A stretch of DNA of 64,000 nucleotides, taken from assembly GCA_025517565.1 (NCBI GenBank), contig JAOPKD010000009.1, positions 1 through 64,000 of the forward strand, read 5' to 3'. Source of the DNA: Halapricum hydrolyticum (GTDB taxonomy: Archaea > Halobacteriota > Halobacteria > Halobacteriales > Haloarculaceae). The position numbers and the translations under genes were made by a program. The notes beneath the pieces were generated by a model. That model did not search any database and was not told the origin of the DNA. It saw nothing but the letters and a program-made list of their open reading frames with translations. Positions 35,261 through 43,293 of the stretch are shown here, in pieces; the stretch's first letter is position 1, and each line of letters opens with the position of its first letter.

Positions 35261-36386
35261 GGCGGACAAACCGCCATCCGACATTCTTCGCACCCACGTA
35301 ATCCGCGTTCTGCGTCGCACCGCACGATTCACACTCGAACTCGGCCTGCCGTACACGGTTCCCCTCACTCGTATGCCCGCACTCAGGGCACCGCCGCGAC
35401 GTATTTCGAGGTGACACAAACTCCACACAGATGCCTTCGGCCTCGGCCTTATACTCGACGAGGTCAACGAGTTGACGGTGCGCCCACTGGTGGAACTCTT
35501 TGATAGGCGGCGCACGCTCTCGGATGTGTTTCAGATTCTCGAACGCGATGTACTCACAGTCATGGTCGAGTGCTTCTTGGAGAATCCGATTCGCAACCTG
35601 ATGCAGTTGATCGCGGACGTACCGTGACTCTCGGCCATTCATCTGCTGCATAGTTCGATGGGCCGACTGTGTCCCCGTCTGCTGAAGTTCGCCGCGAATC
35701 CGCTCGAACTCTCGATGCTGGTGCCGGAGTTCTCTGCCGGAGGCGAAGTACGCTGTGCTGGTGGTGGCGATGTTGACGATGCCGAGATCAACGCCGAGAA
35801 CTGTCCTGTCCTCGTCGTCATCTTGCACCGCAACCTGCTTCGCCGGTTTGTCCTTTCGGAAACCGAGATGCAAATAGTACTCCCCGTCACGCTTCGAGAG
35901 CGTGGATTCTGTCATCTCCCAGTCGTCGTCTTCGAGGTAGGCGTGCTGATAGCCGTCTTTTTCGTCCGGGAGGTTCAGGCCACATCGAATCCGGCCATCG
36001 ACGGTGGTCAGTGAGACTGAGCTGTCATCGAACAGCGTCATCGTCCGCGTGTCGTATTTTACCGTGTTGCTAGTGAACGTTGGTCGGGATGTTTTGTAGT
36101 CTTCGTCTAGATCTTCGATTTCCTCGACACCCGAAAGCGCGGCTGCGGCTTGGTGGGTGGCGAGAATGACGTGCTGACTCCCGAGATGGGTCTCCTCGCG
36201 CACGTCATCGTATGTGAGGTCCTGGAGATAGGTTTTCCGCGTTTCCCCGTGGTCCCATCCGATTCGGCTACTGATGTTGCAGGCAGTCTTCCACTCGCCG
36301 ATTGTCGCGTCGAGCAACTCCTGTTGCTCGTCGGTAAGGATGGGGCGGGTAATCGCGGTACGTCTCAGATACTCATCGTCTGCCAC
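35166..36386 (-). CDS. tnpB: RNA-guided endonuclease TnpB, second copy, apparently intact
   Basis: 406 residues if it starts at the GTG at 36386 (MADDEYLRRTAITRPILT); a TTG three codons earlier is possible. The RuvC residues are about D200 (GVDLGIVN), E283 (AFENLKHIRE) and D362 (NADYVGAKNVG). The zinc finger is CPEC and CESC. It belongs to a different subgroup from the TnpB at 4382. All catalytic residues are present. It is in the same orientation as, and inside, the broken peroxiredoxin gene. Confidence 0.94.
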   Translation of the reverse strand: MADDEYLRRTAITRPILTDEQQELLDATIGEWKTACNISSRIGWDHGETRKTYLQDLTYDDVREETHLGSQHVILATHQAAAALSGVEEIEDLDEDYKTSRPTFTSNTVKYDTRTMTLFDDSSVSLTTVDGRIRCGLNLPDEKDGYQHAYLEDDDWEMTESTLSKRDGEYYLHLGFRKDKPAKQVAVQDDDEDRTVLGVDLGIVNIATTSTAYFASGRELRHQHREFERIRGELQQTGTQSAHRTMQQMNGRESRYVRDQLHQVANRILQEALDHDCEYIAFENLKHIRERAPPIKEFHQWAHRQLVDLVEYKAEAEGICVEFVSPRNTSRRCPECGHTSEGNRVRQAEFECESCGATQNADYVGAKNVGWRFVRRGLQSSRRTGDSQLALKSGTVTPNRGFVPSD

Positions 36387-36451
36387 ACCCTTCAATAAAC
36401 AAGAGAGGTACTTAATAGCGAGTGGTTTGTGTCACAGCGTGTCGGCTTCAA

Positions 36452-36473
36452 CCCCGCCCACGGTGGGGCGGGG
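36452..36473. repeat. Hairpin at the left end of the second TnpB element
   Basis: CCCCGCCC (36452-36459) and GGGCGGGG (36466-36473) form a perfect 8-bp stem around the loop ACGGTG, the same loop as in the right-end hairpin. It lies about 65 bases upstream of tnpB and next to the interrupted peroxiredoxin fragment. Confidence 0.6.
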
Positions 36474-36484
36474 AATCCGCCTCG

Positions 36485-36626
36485 GTATTCTTTTGAAAAT
36501 TGAAAGAATAGCTGGGACCACTGTCCAGCCCTGACCCGTGTATTCCGAGAATCCCTGCATTTCGACTGTCCCGGAGGCTGCTCCAGGGAGCGTGAAATCC
36601 GGTGTCCCCCTGCCGACACGAATCAT
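36485..36626 (-). pseudogene. Peroxiredoxin gene, N-terminal fragment
   Basis: An ATG at 36626 opens MIRVGRGTPDFTLPGAASG and TGQGWTVV, the classic start of an AhpC/TSA protein. Just after this the frame shifts: the neighbouring frame reads SYSFNFQ where family members have FYPFDFSP. Similarity is then cut by the TnpB element's left hairpin. The matching C-terminal half is at 33991-34273, so about 2.2 kb has been inserted. Confidence 0.75.
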
Positions 36627-36701
36627 GCGAACCAGTAGCGTAACTACGGACTTCAAGAAGCGAAGGGCCCCGCAACGACGTCACACAGAAGCGACGCCTG
36701 C

Positions 36702-37421
36702 TCACTGTTCAAGTCGAATCCAGTCGTCGTCTCCGAACGGCGGTTCATACTCTATTCCGAGCCGCTCGTACACGGTTCGAGGGATACTGATATCCGCGAG
36801 ATAAAGCTTCCCTGCAAGGGCATCGAGCCCCGTTTTCGGAAGAGCAAGGGTGACCGTGCGGGCTGGCGAAACTGCCTCGCCCAGTGGCTCGCCAGAAGTA
36901 GCGTCGATACCGGACGGAACGTCGAGTGAGACAGTCGGACCAGATAGGCCATTCATCCGGTCGATGTACGCATCCGCCGGTGGCCGGACGTCACCACTGA
37001 GTCCGTAGCCGATCAGTGCGTCGACGATGGTTGTCCGTTCGGCGACGTCGGCGAGTGATTCGACACCGGAAGTGACTGAGACACCCATCTCGTCGAGAAT
37101 GTGGTACTGGTGAGCCGCCGCGCCACTCAGTTCCTCTGATGGTCTGTCCAGAACCACTCGAACGGGGACATCTCTATTAGCGAGGTGTCGTGCACAGGTG
37201 AGTCCACCACCGCCGTTCCCACCGTTCCCAGCAACAACCACCACGTCGCTCTCTCGAACGTCACGTACGTGCCAGGCAAGTATACGACCTGCATTCTCCA
37301 TCATCTGGAGTAACTGTAACCCGACATCCTCGACGGCGTCACGGTCGACGTCTCGCATCTCGTCGGCGGTGACCGCGGTGACCGACCGCCCAGTCGACGT
37401 GCGAAACGAGTTTCGGGACAT
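36702..37421 (-). CDS. nnrE: NAD(P)H-hydrate epimerase (YjeF N-terminal domain)
   Basis: 239 residues. The family motifs ENAGRILAWHV, VVVVAGNGGNGGGGLTCARH and VDALIGYGLSGDVRPPADAY are present, together with SLDVPSGIDATSG. It epimerises damaged NAD(P)H hydrate so that a dehydratase can repair it. The dehydratase domain often fused to it is absent here. It ends 75 bases from the peroxiredoxin fragment and starts 93 bases from the truncated TrmB gene upstream. Confidence 0.93.
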   Translation of the reverse strand: MSRNSFRTSTGRSVTAVTADEMRDVDRDAVEDVGLQLLQMMENAGRILAWHVRDVRESDVVVVAGNGGNGGGGLTCARHLANRDVPVRVVLDRPSEELSGAAAHQYHILDEMGVSVTSGVESLADVAERTTIVDALIGYGLSGDVRPPADAYIDRMNGLSGPTVSLDVPSGIDATSGEPLGEAVSPARTVTLALPKTGLDALAGKLYLADISIPRTVYERLGIEYEPPFGDDDWIRLEQ

Positions 37422-37514
37422 GTCTCAGTCATGGTAGAGCAGGGACAAATACCTCGCCAGTGGCGTCCGAAGCGGGCGAAACCCTCCTGCCTCCAATGCG
37501 GCTGTTCAGAGCTG

Positions 37515-38009
37515 TTAGGCCTTGTTGAAACCCTCGATCAGGTCCTCGGTGAGGAGGTCTTCGACAGTCATGTAGACGATTTCATCGTCCGCGCCGGCGA
37601 AGAACTCCAAGACGCGTTCCGTGACCGCAGTCTGTCCGTCGACCGTCCAGACGCCGCGCTGTTCGGCCCGACGTTCGACGGGTTCGATTTCACTCAGCGC
37701 CGTCTGGAGGATTTCCGTGCGGTGCTGGAGTTCGTGTTCGAACGTCCGACTCGCGGTTTCGGCGGAGATCGCCCAGAACTGCTTGGGCGAGGCTTGGAGG
37801 ATATCGACGAGTCCCCGGTCGTGTAACTCGTCGATCGCATCGTATACTCTGGTGCGGGGCACCTCTGACACCTGGCTGACGTCTCTGGCAGTCCCCGTGC
37901 CGAGGCTGGCAAGTGCGACGAACGTCCGCGCGGCGTAGGCACTCAACCCGAACCGTTCGAGTTGCTCGATCGCGGCGGTCTGTGGATCTTCGATCGGATC
38001 ACTGCTCAT
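37515..38009 (-). CDS. TrmB-family regulator, C-terminally truncated
   Basis: 164 residues. The N-terminal wHTH (LERFGLSAYAARTFVALASL and then SEVPRTRVYDAIDELHDRGL) and coiled-coil linker match TrmB-like regulators. The protein stops at LTEDLIEGFNKA, where the neighbour at 38398 continues for another about 100 residues of effector domain. The DNA-binding part is intact, so it might act as a repressor without ligand response. It is divergent from that neighbour across a structured intergenic region. Confidence 0.82.
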   Translation of the reverse strand: MSSDPIEDPQTAAIEQLERFGLSAYAARTFVALASLGTGTARDVSQVSEVPRTRVYDAIDELHDRGLVDILQASPKQFWAISAETASRTFEHELQHRTEILQTALSEIEPVERRAEQRGVWTVDGQTAVTERVLEFFAGADDEIVYMTVEDLLTEDLIEGFNKA

Positions 38010-38037
38010 CGATCAGGTGGATGTGGGTCATTGTGAG

Positions 38038-38129
38038 CCCAGCCACGGAGAGTGGCTGGGCCGGCACGCAACAGTACGGTGGTTGGGACACTGAACTGAA
38101 CTGCGTGCCGATGGAAGGATTAGCTTCCA
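38038..38129. promoter_or_regulatory. Three consecutive perfect inverted repeats between divergent TrmB-like genes
   Basis: The first is CCCAGCCAC/GTGGCTGGG (38038-38060, 5-base loop). The second is CGGCACGCA/TGCGTGCCG (38062-38110, 31-base loop). The third is TGGAAG/CTTCCA (38112-38129, 6-base loop). On the minus strand a TATA-like GATATACC (38133-38140) precedes them, so they could form a structured 5' leader of the truncated TrmB gene, or serve as operators. The rest of the 388-base gap is AT-rich with no gene. Confidence 0.5.
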
Positions 38130-38397
38130 CCCGGTATATCTCTTTTGTGATTAAACGGGTTACTTTTCGATTTCTAGTTTATCTATGCTTTGACGCGGTA
38201 CAATCCTGGACCATCTATTGTAACTGAAAAAATCACAACGAATTCGAAAGGGCGTCTCTGCGGCGGATTCGGACGCTTATATTCCCCCTGTCACGTCTCA
38301 TCCGCACTAGCCGTCATGACAGGAGTGACAATGCCTATCCGTGTCGGGAGCGAACGTTCAGAGAATCGCCGGGGAACTCCCCGTGAGGTTGGGACAC

Positions 38398-39201
38398 ATG
38401 ACCACTAATAATAGTCTGGAGGAAGCGATCGAAGTCCTCCAGCAACTCGGCTTGAAAGAGTACGAGGCGCGATGCTTCGTCGGCTTGTCCCGTCTCCACA
38501 CGGGTACAGCGAAGCAATTGAGTGAGATGACGGAGGTTCCTCGGACGCGGGTGTACGACGCGATTCGCGTGCTGGAGGCACAAGGTCTGGTCGAGATTCA
38601 GCACTCGAGCCCCCAGCAATTCCGGGCGGTTCCACTCGACGAGGCGACCGAGACCCTGCGCGACCAGTACGAAAACCGCGTCGAGCGACTCCACGATGCG
38701 CTGGACACGGTCGAAATCGTCGAGCACAAAGACGAGACTCCCGTCCAGCAGATATGGGCGATGTCCGGACGGGACGCGATCGAAAATCGGACGGACCAAC
38801 TCATCGAGGACGCATCCGAGGAGGTCGTACTGGTCCTGGGCGACGAGTCACTGCTGACCGAGGACCTCGTTGCCACCCTCAACGAGGTCGGCAATGGGGT
38901 CGACCTTCTCATCGGCGCGCTGACGGAGTCGCTTCAAGAGCAGATCCAGACGGCCGTGCCGGACGCTATGACATTCATCTCTGGGTTAGAGTGGTTACAC
39001 GGTGAGAATGCTACTGCAGACGAGACGGCAATCGGCAGGCTCCTGCTGGTCGACCGCTCGACGATCCTCGTGAGTTCACTCATGACAGACACCAAGGAAG
39101 AACAAGCGATATTCGGCGAAGGATTCGGGAATGGGCTGGTCGTCATCGCTCGGCGGCTCATGGCAGAAGGGTTGCTGACCGCCCACGATCCCAAGCAGTA
39201 A
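38398..39201 (+). CDS. TrmB-family transcriptional regulator
   Basis: 267 residues from the ATG at 38398. The wHTH domain reads LQQLGLKEYEARCFVGLSRL and then TEVPRTRVYDAIRVLEAQGL; a coiled-coil linker (residues 75-110) and a full C-terminal PLD-like effector domain with VLVLGDESLLTEDLVATLNE follow. TrmB proteins control sugar and central metabolism in archaea; the ligand here is unknown. It is divergent from its truncated paralog. Confidence 0.9.
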   Translation: MTTNNSLEEAIEVLQQLGLKEYEARCFVGLSRLHTGTAKQLSEMTEVPRTRVYDAIRVLEAQGLVEIQHSSPQQFRAVPLDEATETLRDQYENRVERLHDALDTVEIVEHKDETPVQQIWAMSGRDAIENRTDQLIEDASEEVVLVLGDESLLTEDLVATLNEVGNGVDLLIGALTESLQEQIQTAVPDAMTFISGLEWLHGENATADETAIGRLLLVDRSTILVSSLMTDTKEEQAIFGEGFGNGLVVIARRLMAEGLLTAHDPKQ

Positions 39202-39231
39202 TCTCGCGACGAGCAACTATTAGCTACTCCG

Positions 39232-39588
39232 TCAGCGGACGCGACTGTCAGAGTGTTCCTGATCGCGTTCGTCGCTGAAACGGTCTTCTAGCAACTGGAG
39301 CGTGAGATACTCGCCATTGTCGATCGTGATGCAACAATTGTTGTATATGAACGAGAGGCGGCCGCCTGTCCGAGGAGTTCCGCCGTACCGCGGGTCGAAC
39401 AACGAATCTAACGCAGTCGGATCGACGACATCCGCCAGTGGTCGAAGAAAACACGGTTCACGGCCTTCAACTGCGCTCACCGCGCGTACGACGGCCGTGC
39501 TGACCGATTCCTCCGGCCCGATTTCGTACTCCACAGATTTGATTCGTGCTAGACGACGAAAAGTCCCGGAGATTTTCACCCAATTCAT
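39232..39588 (-). CDS. HalOD1 output-domain protein
   Basis: 118 residues from the ATG at 39588 (a TTG lies one codon before). It carries the haloarchaeal HalOD1 output domain: SVEYEIGPEESVSTAVVRAV, then DPTALDSLFDPR and ITIDNGEYLTLQL. This domain occurs as an output module in haloarchaeal signalling, but here it stands alone without a receiver. Convergent with the TrmB-like gene, with 30 bases between them. Confidence 0.88.
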   Translation of the reverse strand: MNWVKISGTFRRLARIKSVEYEIGPEESVSTAVVRAVSAVEGREPCFLRPLADVVDPTALDSLFDPRYGGTPRTGGRLSFIYNNCCITIDNGEYLTLQLLEDRFSDERDQEHSDSRVR

Positions 39589-39821
39589 CAAAACAAGTCT
39601 CGGATGGACGAGTTGGATACGCGTGTTGGTACTGCTCGTGTCGGTGGAGTCGAAAATAACGCATCATAGCCCCGCTAAACCCGGTATGATCTCAACTCCC
39701 AAGCGTCAGTCATTCCTCAGTGCTGTTGTGGAACGAGATTGCAGACCCGGCCAATGCTTATGCCCTTTTTCAACCGACTACTGAACGGGGCGTCCTGTCA
39801 CACGCTCCCGCCCCCTTGATG

Positions 39822-39971
39822 ATGAGCGACGATTCACGCCTCGGCGTGTGCCCGAACTGTGGTCACGATATCCAGCCGATAGACGAGCTGATCACATACG
39901 AACGGTCGGATAACTCGATCGGGGTGTTCGCCGAGTGCCCCTCGTGTACAGCGGTAATCGCCCCACGGTAG
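39822..39971 (+). CDS. Small zinc-binding protein (DUF7837-like)
   Basis: 49 residues with two Cys pairs, CPNC and CPSC, around IQPIDELITYERSDNSIG. These form a compact zinc ribbon. It matches a haloarchaeal small-protein family of unknown role. The second of two adjacent in-frame ATGs is used. Confidence 0.75.
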   Translation: MSDDSRLGVCPNCGHDIQPIDELITYERSDNSIGVFAECPSCTAVIAPR

Positions 39972-40067
39972 CGGAGCCATTTGTCCCGCGTTCTACTGAT
40001 TCGAGTGTGGGAAAGAACCGAACGGCGGCGCAGATGATTATTACTCACGGGGACGGATAACAGATGT

Positions 40068-41489
40068 ATGAACGAAGTCGATTTTCTAGTCATCGGATCC
40101 GGCTCCGGTTTGGATGTCGCGAACGCAGCAGCCAACCGAGGCCAGTCAGTTGCAGTCGTAGAGAAAGGACCGCTCGGTGGGACGTGTCTCAACCGTGGGT
40201 GCATCCCGTCCAAGATGCTGCTCTACCATGCAGACGTATTCGAGACGATCGAGAGTGCCGGCGCGTTCCACATTGACGCAGAAATAACTGATGTGGACTT
40301 CGCGGAGATGGTTCGCGAGGTCAACGAGGACGTGAGTGGCGACGCCGACTCTATCCGGAAGGGGCTCCGTTCCTCCGCGCAACACGATCTCTACGAGGGC
40401 GAAGGCCGATTCGTCGACGAGCGAACGGTCGAAATCGTCAGTGGCGAGGACGAAGGAGCCCGAATTCGAGCCGAGACAGTGCTGATCGCTGCCGGGACAC
40501 GGCCGGCAATCCCCGATATCGACGGGATCGACGACGTGGACTACCTCACCAGCACCGAAGCGTTGCAGTTGGAAACCCCACCGGACCACCTCGTGATCGT
40601 CGGAGGCGGCTACATCGCAGCCGAGCTCGGTCACTTCTTCGGCACGTTCGGGAGCGACGTGACGATTATCGGGCGACGACCGAATCTCCTCCCGGAAGCC
40701 GACGAGGAGGTCGCCAAAGCGTTCACTGAGCGATACGCCGAGCGGTTCACTATCCACACCGGACATGCAGCGACAGCTGCCTCAGAGAGTGATGGTTCAG
40801 TGACTGTCGAAGCCCACCCTTACGAGTACGGAGACGACGGCGGGATACGCGGAGACGAATCAGTGACCGTAACCGGGGACGCGCTACTCGTGGCCGCTGG
40901 CCGTACTCCGAACACCGATCTACTCGATCTCGACGCAGCAGGGGTCGAAACCGACGAGCGAGGCTTCGTCGAAACCGACGAGTATCTCCGGACGACCGCT
41001 GAGGGAGTCTGGGCACTGGGTGACATCGTCGGCGAGTATCTCCTGAAGCACAGCGCGAACCACGAAGCCCAGGCCGTCGCTCGAAATCTCTTCGGCGACG
41101 ACCTCAAGCCAGTCGACTACACTGCGATGCCCTTCGCTGTGTTCGCGTCACCAGAAGTCGCGGGGGTAGGTGCACACGAATCTGAACTTCAGGAAGCCGG
41201 CACGGAGTATGCGACGCGAACCTATCGGTACGACCAGACAGCACGTGGAAGTGCAATGAAAGCCGACGGCTTCGTCAAGGTCATCATCGACTTGGAGGGC
41301 GAAATCCTCGGCTGTCATATCATCGGACCCGAAGCCTCCGATCTCATCCAGGAGGTCGTCGTCGCGATGAAAGCCGGGACGGGGACAGTCACGGATATTC
41401 GCGAATCCATCCACATCCATCCTGCACTCTCCGAGGTGGTTCAGCGAGCGTTCTCGGGACAGTTCTCCCAAGGAGGTCACTCACACTGA
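40068..41489 (+). CDS. MerA/dihydrolipoamide-dehydrogenase-like flavoprotein, second paralog
   Basis: 473 residues. It has the FAD motif VIGSGSGLDVANA, the redox pair C40-LNRG-C45 (GGTCLNRGCIPSK), the NAD(P) motif IVGGGYIAAELGHFFG and the C-terminal HIHPALSEVVQRAF with the catalytic His. It ends in a short Gly/His-rich tail (SQGGHSH) that could bind metal. The second residue pattern GSGSG in place of GGG resembles mycothione reductases. The disulfide substrate is unknown. Confidence 0.9.
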   Translation: MNEVDFLVIGSGSGLDVANAAANRGQSVAVVEKGPLGGTCLNRGCIPSKMLLYHADVFETIESAGAFHIDAEITDVDFAEMVREVNEDVSGDADSIRKGLRSSAQHDLYEGEGRFVDERTVEIVSGEDEGARIRAETVLIAAGTRPAIPDIDGIDDVDYLTSTEALQLETPPDHLVIVGGGYIAAELGHFFGTFGSDVTIIGRRPNLLPEADEEVAKAFTERYAERFTIHTGHAATAASESDGSVTVEAHPYEYGDDGGIRGDESVTVTGDALLVAAGRTPNTDLLDLDAAGVETDERGFVETDEYLRTTAEGVWALGDIVGEYLLKHSANHEAQAVARNLFGDDLKPVDYTAMPFAVFASPEVAGVGAHESELQEAGTEYATRTYRYDQTARGSAMKADGFVKVIIDLEGEILGCHIIGPEASDLIQEVVVAMKAGTGTVTDIRESIHIHPALSEVVQRAFSGQFSQGGHSH

Positions 41490-41660
41490 TTTTGCCAGGG
41501 TCCCCGCTTGTCTGTCCGGGCGTCAGTATGGCGGCCTCATAAGTGCGGTATACTGGGAGTCCTCGCATTGATCAGTGAGTGGAAGGTCGGTCACACCCGT
41601 GTGCTTCAGTTGCACAGTTGCTCAAGACATAACCAGCAGTCGCTCCTCGGTGCGGTTGGA

Positions 41661-41966
41661 ATGTTAGTAGTCCATGCGGCGTTTCCGATCGCTGCGGAAC
41701 ATCGTGAGAGAGCGACCGAATTGGTTCGAGAACTAGCTGAGAATTCACGGGAGGAGGAGGGAATCATCGAATATCGAGTCGCGGTCGACGTGGACGACGA
41801 GAATCTCTTCCGGTTCTTCGAACAGTATGAGGACGAGGCAGCGTTCGGAGCCCACGCTGAGTCCGACCACTTCGAGCAGTTCGAGGCTGAACTACCGGAG
41901 TTACTTGCAGGAGAGCCAGCCGTAACCCGCTTCGAAGTCGAATCGGCCACGGACATCGAACTCTGA
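41661..41966 (+). CDS. Putative quinol monooxygenase (ABM/YgiN-like)
   Basis: 101 residues, dimeric ferredoxin-like fold. The motif ENSREEEGIIEYRVAVDVDD and FRFFEQYEDEAAFGAHAESD are characteristic of antibiotic-biosynthesis-monooxygenase-like proteins such as YgiN. These act on quinols or reactive small molecules. The ATG at 41661 is used rather than upstream starts that cross non-coding sequence. Confidence 0.88.
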   Translation: MLVVHAAFPIAAEHRERATELVRELAENSREEEGIIEYRVAVDVDDENLFRFFEQYEDEAAFGAHAESDHFEQFEAELPELLAGEPAVTRFEVESATDIEL

Positions 41967-42124
41967 CCCAGGACACGAAGTAAAACTATCCCACACAGCA
42001 TTATCCCCAACAGAGAGAACGTTCTACTTTGGGTGAGCGGTGTCGCGGTTCTGTCGCCTCTCCTTGTGTTTGTATTTTGCACTCCCAAGACAGCGCTATA
42101 TCGGAGCGAATACTCTCCTCAGAT

Positions 42125-42616
42125 ATGCACAATGTGAGCGTTGAAAAGGTGATTTCAGCCCCGGCGACAGACGTATGGACTGCACTCGACGAGTTCGGTC
42201 GCGTCTCCGAGTACAATCCACACGTTGCGACGTCGAAGATCATAGACGGCCCGGAGACTGGTGTCGGTGCGACCCGCGAGTGCGTATTCGAGGATGGTGG
42301 CCGTATCGAAGAGAAGATTATCGAATACAGTCCAGGATCGGAGTACACTGTGGAATTCATCGATGTCGGCAGTATGCCTCTGAAGCAGAATCGGGTCCAG
42401 ATCCGCGTTGAGGAACGTGGTGATACGGCTGCAGCGGTCACGATGGCCGCCACGTTCGAACCCAAGTACGGATTTCTCGGGACGATAATGGCGAAAGTGA
42501 TGATGGAGTCCCGATTCCGGAAAACGTTCGAGGAAGTCCTCAATGGCCTGGAAGCGTACGTCCTCAAGCGAGAGGACGTTACAGAGGAAGGCCGAACCGA
42601 TGTCGCTTATGAGTAA
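42125..42616 (+). CDS. SRPBCC (START-like) family protein
   Basis: 163 residues. The helix-grip fold starts with VSVEKVISAPATDVWTALDE, continues GVGATRECVFEDGGRIEEKI and ends with a long C-terminal helix FRKTFEEVLNGLEAYV. Such proteins bind hydrophobic ligands or polyketides. It lies between the monooxygenase-like and DsrE-like genes, each about 160 bases apart, so separate promoters are likely. Confidence 0.87.
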   Translation: MHNVSVEKVISAPATDVWTALDEFGRVSEYNPHVATSKIIDGPETGVGATRECVFEDGGRIEEKIIEYSPGSEYTVEFIDVGSMPLKQNRVQIRVEERGDTAAAVTMAATFEPKYGFLGTIMAKVMMESRFRKTFEEVLNGLEAYVLKREDVTEEGRTDVAYE

Positions 42617-42753
42617 TCAGTCCCCCTACCAATGGATAGTGTATCCTGAGACGGCAGCTCAGAGCGAATTTTGCTGCCGTTGGTCTCGGCGAATAGCAGG
42701 AGGTATATAAATCACGTTCGCAAGCGTATCCTCGTTGCACGGCCGCAGACGGA

Positions 42754-42759
42754 TTATAT
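42754..42759 (+). promoter_or_regulatory. TATA-like box for the DsrE-like gene
   Basis: TTATAT is centred about 29 bases before the ATG at 42786. A stronger TATATAAA at 42704-42711 upstream could serve as a second promoter with a short leader. Confidence 0.35.
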
Positions 42760-42785
42760 CTTCGGAGACTGTTCTAGCTGATGCA

Positions 42786-43142
42786 ATGACAAAAGCAGCA
42801 GTTGTGATTCTCGCTGGAACCGAGGGACACGCGAACTTGGGTCGAATCGTTAACGGTCTCGAGACGGCGAAGGAGTTCGCAGAGACCGACGGAGACGAAC
42901 TAGAGCTCATCTTCGACGGAGCAGGAACTCAGTGGATCCCTGAACTCGAAGATCCGGACAGTGACCAGCACGAACTCTACCAGGCGGTCAAAGATGATGC
43001 GTCCGCGTGTGATTTCTGCTCCGGAGCGTTCGGTGTCGACGATGCAGTGAACGACTCCGGCGTAGTTCGGCTCGACGACCACGACGGGCACCCCAGTATC
43101 CGTTCGCTCGTCGACGACGGCTACGAAATCATCACGTTCTGA
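42786..43142 (+). CDS. DsrE-like small protein
   Basis: 118 residues. The N-terminal VVILAGTEGHANLGRIVNGL and the later LIFDGAGTQWIPEL follow the DsrE/DsrF-like fold. The Cys pair in ASACDFCSGAFG matches the conserved Cys position seen in sulfur-relay members. It may be a sulfur carrier or a redox-linked protein. The ATG at 42786 is preferred over the TTG at 42735. Confidence 0.82.
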   Translation: MTKAAVVILAGTEGHANLGRIVNGLETAKEFAETDGDELELIFDGAGTQWIPELEDPDSDQHELYQAVKDDASACDFCSGAFGVDDAVNDSGVVRLDDHDGHPSIRSLVDDGYEIITF

Positions 43143-43189
43143 CGTTCGGAACAGCTAATCCCATCTCAGAATCAGTATACGAGTATTAT

Positions 43190-43213
43190 CCAGGGTGAGT
43201 CTTGTCGCCCTGG
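43190..43213 (+). terminator. Hairpin after the DsrE-like gene, possible terminator
   Basis: CCAGGG (43190-43195) pairs with CCCTGG (43208-43213) about 50 bases after the stop codon. No clean T run follows, so termination is uncertain. Confidence 0.25.
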
Positions 43214-43293
43214 TCCATGTCGCTCTTACGCGAACACGCTTGGTCGGTTGTTGTATAATAGAGTCATCCTCGCAGCCTGAAAGTGGAGCGGGG

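Larger units (their letters stand above)
35100..36480 (-). mobile_element. IS200/IS605-type element with tnpB only, approximate ends
   Basis: Bounded by two GC-rich hairpins that share the loop ACGGTG and are each followed, on the tnpB strand, by GTTGA-N2-3-CGAC. The left end abuts the broken peroxiredoxin N-terminal fragment at about 36480. The right end is less certain because the wHTH gene (34292-34900) lies between it and the C-terminal fragment of the same gene. No tnpA is present. Confidence 0.6.

Noticed and set aside
35113..36473. The two GC hairpins considered as a CRISPR-like repeat pair.
   Set aside because: Only two copies 1.3 kb apart, at the ends of a TnpB element, with no spacers or cas genes.
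38395..39201. Considered the TrmB-like pair as a fragment of one gene split by inversion.
   Set aside because: The protein at 38398 is complete and the truncated one has its own full wHTH, so they are paralogs rather than two halves.
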